From positions 1-17,362 of the forward strand of contig URMH01000053.1 of assembly GCA_900549015.1 (NCBI GenBank): a stretch of DNA of 17,362 nucleotides, read 5' to 3'. Position numbers and translations under genes: made by a program. Of this stretch, positions 13,622-17,362 are shown piece after piece (the stretch's first letter is position 1; each line of letters opens with the position of its first letter). Below the pieces are notes generated by a model. That model saw only the letters and a program-made list of their open reading frames with translations. It ran no database searches and was not told where the DNA came from. Source of the DNA: an uncultured Blautia sp. GTDB lineage: Bacteria > Bacillota > Clostridia > Lachnospirales > Lachnospiraceae.

Positions 13622-13645
13622 TGCGGAGCGCCTTCGCACTCCGCA
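13622..13645. terminator. GC-rich hairpin after nhaC, possible terminator
   Basis: A ten-pair stem, TGCGGAGCGC (13622-13631) with GCACTCCGCA (13636-13645), one wobble, has a CTTC loop six bases past the nhaC stop. The T-run lies on the plus-strand side and none follows on the minus strand, so efficiency for nhaC is doubtful. Confidence 0.4.
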
Positions 13646-13651
13646 TTTTCT

Positions 13652-15265
13652 TTATGCCCCTTCCAGATCAGAGAATACGTTTTTAATAATAAACAGTACA
13701 ATCATCATAAGCAGAAAAGCAACCGGAAGCGCAATCCATGCAGACTGTACAAAGCCGGCTATAATGTAGGAGACAAAAGATACTGCCGCAGCTACCAGCG
13801 CATAAGGAAGCTGTGTGGACACATGATTTACATGGTCGCACTGGGCTCCCGCAGAAGCCATGATCGTAGTATCCGAGATCGGAGAACAGTGGTCTCCGCA
13901 TACGGCGCCTGCCATACATGCAGAAATGGAAATGATCATAAGATCTTCGTTTGTGCCAGAAAATACCGCAACAACAATCGGAATCAGAATGCCAAAAGTT
14001 CCCCATGAAGTTCCGGTTGCAAAGGCAAGACCGCAGCCAACAAGGAAAATCACTGCAGGCAGGAAATTCATAAATCCTCCCGCTACAGACTGCATGGCAT
14101 TCGCAACAAAGTCAGCAGCTCCCAGACTGTCTGTCATTGATTTCAGAGTCCATGCAAACGTAAGGATTAAAATTGCAGGAACCATAGATTTAAATCCATC
14201 AGGGATGCAGCTCATACAATCCCGGAATGTCATAACACGTCTTACCATGTAAAGAAGAATGGTGATCAAAAGGCCGAAAAAACTTCCCATTGCAAGCCCT
14301 ACAGAAGCATCGCTCTGAGAAAAGGCTGTCACAAAATCTGTTCCCTCAAAAAATCCTCCTGTATAAATCATGCCGATCACGCAGCACACCACAAGAGAAA
14401 GAATCGGGATTAAAAGGTCGATCACCTTTCCTCTCGGATTTCCTTCCCCATTATCCTCATCATTTGCATAAGGTCTTGACGCAGTCGTATAAATATCGCC
14501 TTTTAAGGCATTTGACTCATGAATGCCCATAGATCCGAACTCTGTTTTCATAAGAATCATTCCAACCATCATCACAATCGTGAGAAGGGCATAAAAGTTA
14601 TACGGAATGGCGCGGACAAAAATAGAAAGTCCATCCTCTCCTTCCACAAAACCGCTTACTGCCGCCGCCCAGGACGAAATCGGCGCAATGATACACACCG
14701 GCGCTGCTGTGGCGTCAATAAGATACGCAAGCTTTGCACGAGATACATTGTGTTTATCTGTCACAGGACGCATTACACTTCCCACCGTCAGGCAGTTAAA
14801 GTAATCGTCAATAAAGATCAGCACACCTAAAAGCACAGTGGCAAGCTCCGCTCCCACTCTCGTTTTAATGTGCTTTCCCGCCCAGCGTCCGAATGCTGCA
14901 GAGCCGCCTGCCCGGTTCATGAGACATACCATTGCTCCGAGAATTACAAGGAATACAAGGATTCCCACATTGTAAGAATCCGAAAGAACCCCGATAATCC
15001 CACCCTCAAAAATGTGAGTCATGGTTTTCTCAAAATTCCCTCCGGAATAAAACAGCGCTCCCACAAGAATCCCCACAAAAAGAGAACTGTATACCTCTTT
15101 TGTGATCAGTGCGAGCACAATCGCCACCACTGGCGGAACAAGCGCCCAGAAAGTAGCGTAAACAGCCGGCTTCGGCGCCTCCGCCAGGACCACAGTAGGG
15201 CAGGCGATAAACACTGCCGTCACTGCAAAAAGCAAAACACTCCACTTGCTTTTCATACGTTTCAT
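13652..15265 (-). CDS. nhaC: NhaC-family transporter, probable lysine transporter (LysW-like)
   Basis: A 537-residue polytopic membrane protein of the NhaC superfamily. Members exchange Na+ and H+ or carry organic solutes in a Na+ or H+ coupled way. Visible: an N-terminal cleavable-looking segment (8-29, ending VVLAEA), about 12 hydrophobic helices, FIDDYFNCLTVGSVMRPVTD (151-170), IDATAAPVCIIAPISSW (183-199), ATGTSWGTFGILIPI (416-430) and GDHCSPISDTT (457-467), all NhaC hallmarks. The frame is open upstream to 15361, but that part lies in the riboswitch terminator; ATG 15265 has AGGAGG eight bases upstream and is the start. The leader carries a lysine riboswitch and terminator. That control is known for the LysW branch of NhaC proteins and makes lysine uptake more likely than plain Na+/H+ exchange. 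Substrate is inferred from regulation, not measured. Confidence 0.9.
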   Translation of the reverse strand: MKRMKSKWSVLLFAVTAVFIACPTVVLAEAPKPAVYATFWALVPPVVAIVLALITKEVYSSLFVGILVGALFYSGGNFEKTMTHIFEGGIIGVLSDSYNVGILVFLVILGAMVCLMNRAGGSAAFGRWAGKHIKTRVGAELATVLLGVLIFIDDYFNCLTVGSVMRPVTDKHNVSRAKLAYLIDATAAPVCIIAPISSWAAAVSGFVEGEDGLSIFVRAIPYNFYALLTIVMMVGMILMKTEFGSMGIHESNALKGDIYTTASRPYANDEDNGEGNPRGKVIDLLIPILSLVVCCVIGMIYTGGFFEGTDFVTAFSQSDASVGLAMGSFFGLLITILLYMVRRVMTFRDCMSCIPDGFKSMVPAILILTFAWTLKSMTDSLGAADFVANAMQSVAGGFMNFLPAVIFLVGCGLAFATGTSWGTFGILIPIVVAVFSGTNEDLMIISISACMAGAVCGDHCSPISDTTIMASAGAQCDHVNHVSTQLPYALVAAAVSFVSYIIAGFVQSAWIALPVAFLLMMIVLFIIKNVFSDLEGA

Positions 15266-15273
15266 TTTATTTT

Positions 15274-15280
15274 CCTCCTT
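15274..15280 (-). promoter_or_regulatory. Ribosome-binding site that sets the nhaC start
   Basis: AAGGAGG on the minus strand, eight bases before ATG 15265. It rules out the in-frame extension to 15361. Confidence 0.85.
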
Positions 15281-15322
15281 GCTTTTTCCGTAATGAATGA
15301 AATGCTCCGGAGATTTTCTCAT

Positions 15323-15367
15323 AAAAAATGCCACGGTACGAATCTGGAAACACGTACTCATGGCATT
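15323..15367 (-). terminator. Riboswitch-controlled intrinsic terminator ahead of nhaC
   Basis: On the minus strand the bases 15367-15353 pair with 15340-15327 (AATGCCATGAGTACG with CGTACCGTGGCATT, one A-C mismatch) around a 12-base loop, followed by TTTTTT. It starts 14 bases after the aptamer's closing stem, the normal expression platform for a lysine OFF switch. A short ATTGA/TCAAT stem just before it could take part in the alternative fold. Confidence 0.88.
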
Positions 15368-15381
15368 GAAAACTCAATCTC

Positions 15382-15537
15382 TGATAGCGCTCCACACATG
15401 TGACAGTACACTGCATATTCTGCAGTATCCCAGGATTTTTCCTTCTGGCGTTCCAAATCCTTCGGCGGTATCCCCTTTCCCAATGACGGCTGCCCTGCCA
15501 TTATGTCATGGTACTCTTGAAGCCCGCGCCTCTATCA
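15382..15537 (-). promoter_or_regulatory. Lysine riboswitch aptamer (L box)
   Basis: Reading the minus strand from 15537: P1 strand TGATAG, then AGGCGCGG, CTTCAAGAGTA, GGGAAAGGGG, CCGCCGAAGG, a P4-like stem (GGATTT with AAAATCC), a P5-like stem (ACTGCA/TGCAGT), CTGTCA, then GGAGCG and the closing P1 strand CTATCA at 15387-15382. These blocks and their order match the L-box consensus (compare the B. subtilis lysC leader: GATAGAGGTGCG, CTTCAAGAGTA, GAAAGGGG, CGCCGAAG, GGGCTATC). Lysine binding favours the downstream terminator (15323-15367) and so lowers nhaC expression when lysine is plentiful. Confidence 0.95.
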
Positions 15538-15563
15538 TACATTACGTTATTTACTTCCTTTTT

Positions 15564-15592
15564 AATTTAACAGCTTTTCCTGAAATTATCAA
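15564..15592 (-). promoter_or_regulatory. Extended -10 promoter of the riboswitch-nhaC unit
   Basis: On the minus strand, TTGATA (15587-15592), a 17-base spacer, then TAAATT (15564-15569) preceded by TGT. It begins eight bases after the stop of the preceding gene; transcription would start near 15557, about 20 bases before the aptamer. Confidence 0.65.
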
Positions 15593-15599
15593 GAGCTTT

Positions 15600-16433
15600 T
15601 TAATCTGTTTTTTTATTTATTCCCCAGACTGTATAGCTTCCGCTGTCTCCAACCTTATAAAGCCCGGCTTCCCGAAGATATTCATTCAGCGCACTGTCTT
15701 TCACAGCTGAAACATAATCAATCTTTTCTGTCTGAAGAGCCTGAAAAAACATCTCTTTTGGAACATTATAGTCCCCGTAATAATGCACCTGAAAAATCGC
15801 CTTGATTTCGTCTGATGCTTTTCCCTTCAAAAACGTTTCCTCGTCATGCTCCAGCATATATTCAAATCTTGTTCTTGTAAGCTCCGATATCACACCTGGA
15901 TCGTAGCTTCTGTAATTTAAAAGCTGCCAGCCATCATAAAGCACATGGGGCTGTTTTAAACCTTCGCTGTGATACAGATTGCTCAAAGCAAGAATTTCCT
16001 CACTTGTAAATTGTGGATTGGACGCCTTTTCATAGGGCGGAATTTCTCCTCCCTTAAAAACCGGCGTTCCCAGATATACAATCAATGCCGCCGCCGCAAG
16101 AAATCCCACTATCTGCATCCACACATTTTTAAACCTGGAAATCAGATGCACGCCCGCATAGGCAATAACTCCATAAAACAGAAGCATCCAGAAAAATCGG
16201 AGGTACCTGTTCCCAAATCCAAATTTCCTAATCAAAACCCCAAGGAAAACCGGGTTGAAAATCGTAAGGCACTCTGCGATCAGCGGATAAATAAAGATTT
16301 TCCGTCCCTCTTTTTTCCCTGCAAAAAGAATATATAAAAGGGAAAAAAAATACAAATACCATATGGGGTTTTTCTCTGTATAGGTGAGAAAACTCTCCCA
16401 CAAAAACTGCAAATTTTCCATCATTCCAATCAC
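15600..16433 (-). CDS. Polytopic membrane protein, C-terminal part of a DUF6077/GT-C-like system
   Basis: A 277-residue protein with about four hydrophobic helices (23-38, 46-68, 78-97, 104-122) and a soluble C-terminal half (about 128-277) with SRSYDPGVISELTRTRFEYML-like text near 172-192 and DYVSAVKDSALNEYL near 246-260. The phrases LTIFNPVFLGVL and YLRFFWMLLFYGVIAYAG resemble the later helices of large Lachnospiraceae membrane proteins of the DUF6077/GT-C-like type. Start choice is uncertain: GTG 16433 (five bases after GGGAG), or ATG 16424 or 16421 after AGGTGA. It begins 10 bases after the stop of the preceding membrane ORF in another frame, so the two may be halves of one broken gene. 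No catalytic motif is visible. The nhaC promoter begins within eight bases of its stop. Confidence 0.65.
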   Translation of the reverse strand: MIGMMENLQFLWESFLTYTEKNPIWYLYFFSLLYILFAGKKEGRKIFIYPLIAECLTIFNPVFLGVLIRKFGFGNRYLRFFWMLLFYGVIAYAGVHLISRFKNVWMQIVGFLAAAALIVYLGTPVFKGGEIPPYEKASNPQFTSEEILALSNLYHSEGLKQPHVLYDGWQLLNYRSYDPGVISELTRTRFEYMLEHDEETFLKGKASDEIKAIFQVHYYGDYNVPKEMFFQALQTEKIDYVSAVKDSALNEYLREAGLYKVGDSGSYTVWGINKKTD

Positions 16434-16443
16434 CTTTTCTCCC

Positions 16444-17362
16444 TTATAAAATTAAATGAAGACAGAGCCAGAAACCGGAAACTGCCATCACTCCCACATA
16501 CGGCAGAAACGCCTTCCATTTCCGTTCCAGCAAAATCCAGGGTACGATAAGCACTGAAATCATAACCGGAATGACAAAAATCGCCGTATTGCAGAAAGCA
16601 ACGCCGCCGAGGGCTGCAAAAAGCAGACCTGCCCAGCCCCATTTTTCTTCTTTTTCCCTGAAAATCCCAAGAAAAAACACAAAAATCCCGGTAGTATAGA
16701 GATAAGAGGTAATTGCCTTCCCCTCGTAGGTCCTGTATGCAAAATAATGAGAAACTCCCGCAAGACTATAGGAGAATAAAAGTGTCAACACAGAAAGCGT
16801 TAGAAACATAAGAGCCTTCCGCCTATTTTCCTGAAACAGAAGCTTTCCTCCCTTATATAAAAACAGACAGAATACAACTGAAAGGGCTACCGTCATGGAA
16901 AATTTTTCTTCCACAAGAGGGTGAAGATTCAAAGCCTGAAAAATCACTGCGCTGTGCACTGTATTTGTATTCAGGATATAAAAACTGTCCGGACTTGAAA
17001 GCATCTGTCCACTGTACGGGTCCATAAGCTCAATTGTGTTGGAATACACCGAGGATACCGGAAGTCCGATATAATATCCCGCGTCAAAATCCGAGATATG
17101 ATTCACATTCATTCCAAGAATCAGCGCCAACACTCCTGCCGCTATAAGAAACACGCAGCCTGCCGCTATTTTTTTACTATCCGAAAAACAATTCTTAAAA
17201 GCCCGGGACAATATCTTTCTTCTCCCTATTATATCAAAAAGAAATACAACCCCAAGAATCCCCACCCAGGTCAGAGTAAGATATTTCAGAGGAAGCCGCC
17301 CGATTTTCATAGGCAGCGCCACAATCTGAAACACACCGAAATATACCACAAATCCCAGAAGA
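16444..17362 (-). CDS. Polytopic membrane protein, DUF6077/GT-C-like (5' end outside window)
   Basis: The frame is open through the right edge (LLGFVVYFGVF precedes the GTG at 17349), so the protein starts outside the window and at least 305 residues are visible. It has about eight hydrophobic helices. After the second comes an extracytoplasmic-looking loop with HISDFDAGYYIGLPVSS and ELMDPYSGQML, which resembles the first loop of DUF6077 and GT-C-like transferases (paired acidic residues just after a helix, then a conserved DPYTG-like motif). GT-C enzymes use lipid-linked sugars outside the membrane, but no activity can be claimed. The reading frame ends LCLHLIL at 16444, soon after a helix and without the soluble C-terminal domain usual for such proteins. 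That domain appears to be in the next ORF. Family assignment is from memory and moderate. Confidence 0.7.
   Translation of the reverse strand, partial: LLGFVVYFGVFQIVALPMKIGRLPLKYLTLTWVGILGVVFLFDIIGRRKILSRAFKNCFSDSKKIAAGCVFLIAAGVLALILGMNVNHISDFDAGYYIGLPVSSVYSNTIELMDPYSGQMLSSPDSFYILNTNTVHSAVIFQALNLHPLVEEKFSMTVALSVVFCLFLYKGGKLLFQENRRKALMFLTLSVLTLLFSYSLAGVSHYFAYRTYEGKAITSYLYTTGIFVFFLGIFREKEEKWGWAGLLFAALGGVAFCNTAIFVIPVMISVLIVPWILLERKWKAFLPYVGVMAVSGFWLCLHLIL

Noticed and set aside
15266..15361. N-terminal extension of the NhaC protein to 15361
   Set aside because: It overlaps the riboswitch terminator; ATG 15265 has AGGAGG at ideal spacing.
1..17362. Mobile element, prophage or defence island
   Set aside because: No transposase, integrase, terminal repeats, nuclease, methylase or toxin-antitoxin pair found on either strand. 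The tRNA gene has no duplicated 3' end in the window that would mark an attachment site.

Overview
The window looks like a chromosomal segment from a Clostridia-class Firmicute, most likely a Lachnospiraceae gut anaerobe. The grounds are strong AGGAGG ribosome-binding sites, moderate GC content, a LigA of the divergent form I recall from Lachnospiraceae, an acetyl-type MetA, a lysine riboswitch in front of an NhaC-family transporter, and several cell-wall/secretion proteins typical of that family. Genus cannot be fixed by eye. I saw no transposase, phage gene, CRISPR array or integrase; this reads as core or housekeeping chromosome.

Layout, left to right. (1) 1-748 (+): C-terminal part of a YkpA-like ABC-F ATPase, cut by the window edge. 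(2) 819-4414 (-): a tight four-gene run read right to left: transglutaminase-like lipo/exported protein, seven-helix TMEM198/DUF4203-type membrane protein, PilT-type retraction ATPase, YbaK/EbsC-type Cys-tRNA(Pro) deacylase. It ends at a terminator shared with the ABC-F gene. (3) 4490-6418 (-): secreted NlpC/P60 hydrolase with a 39-bp Pro-rich tandem repeat, its own extended -10 promoter, and a 20-bp inverted repeat over the -35. (4) 6691-7275 (-): zinc-dependent phospholipase C-like protein with its own promoter and terminator. (5) 7423-11059 (-): rluF-like pseudouridine synthase, ligA and metA. The first two overlap by 191 bp, ligA and metA are translationally coupled, and the block is driven by a near-consensus promoter placed so that the mRNA should be leaderless. 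(6) 11177-12427 (+): exported polysaccharide deacetylase with cell-wall-binding repeats, divergent from rluF. (7) 12495-13529 (-): tRNA-Arg(CCG) followed by a membrane-anchored SH3b protein that starts at TTG; a perfect 21-bp palindrome lies between them. (8) 13652-15592 (-): promoter, lysine riboswitch, intrinsic terminator and NhaC-family transporter, a complete lysine-repressible transport unit. (9) 15600-17362 (-): two consecutive ORFs of polytopic membrane proteins that may be halves of one DUF6077/GT-C-like protein; the right-hand one runs off the window.

The themes are envelope remodelling (NlpC/P60, transglutaminase-like, deacetylase, SH3b), translation and tRNA quality control (YbaK, RluF, ABC-F, tRNA-Arg), and amino-acid supply (MetA, lysine-controlled transporter). 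I did not find a clear new defence or mobile system. The most interesting signals are the lysine riboswitch that assigns a substrate to the transporter, the long rluF/ligA overlap with its probable leaderless start, the unexpected company of pilT, and the possible split membrane gene at the right edge.
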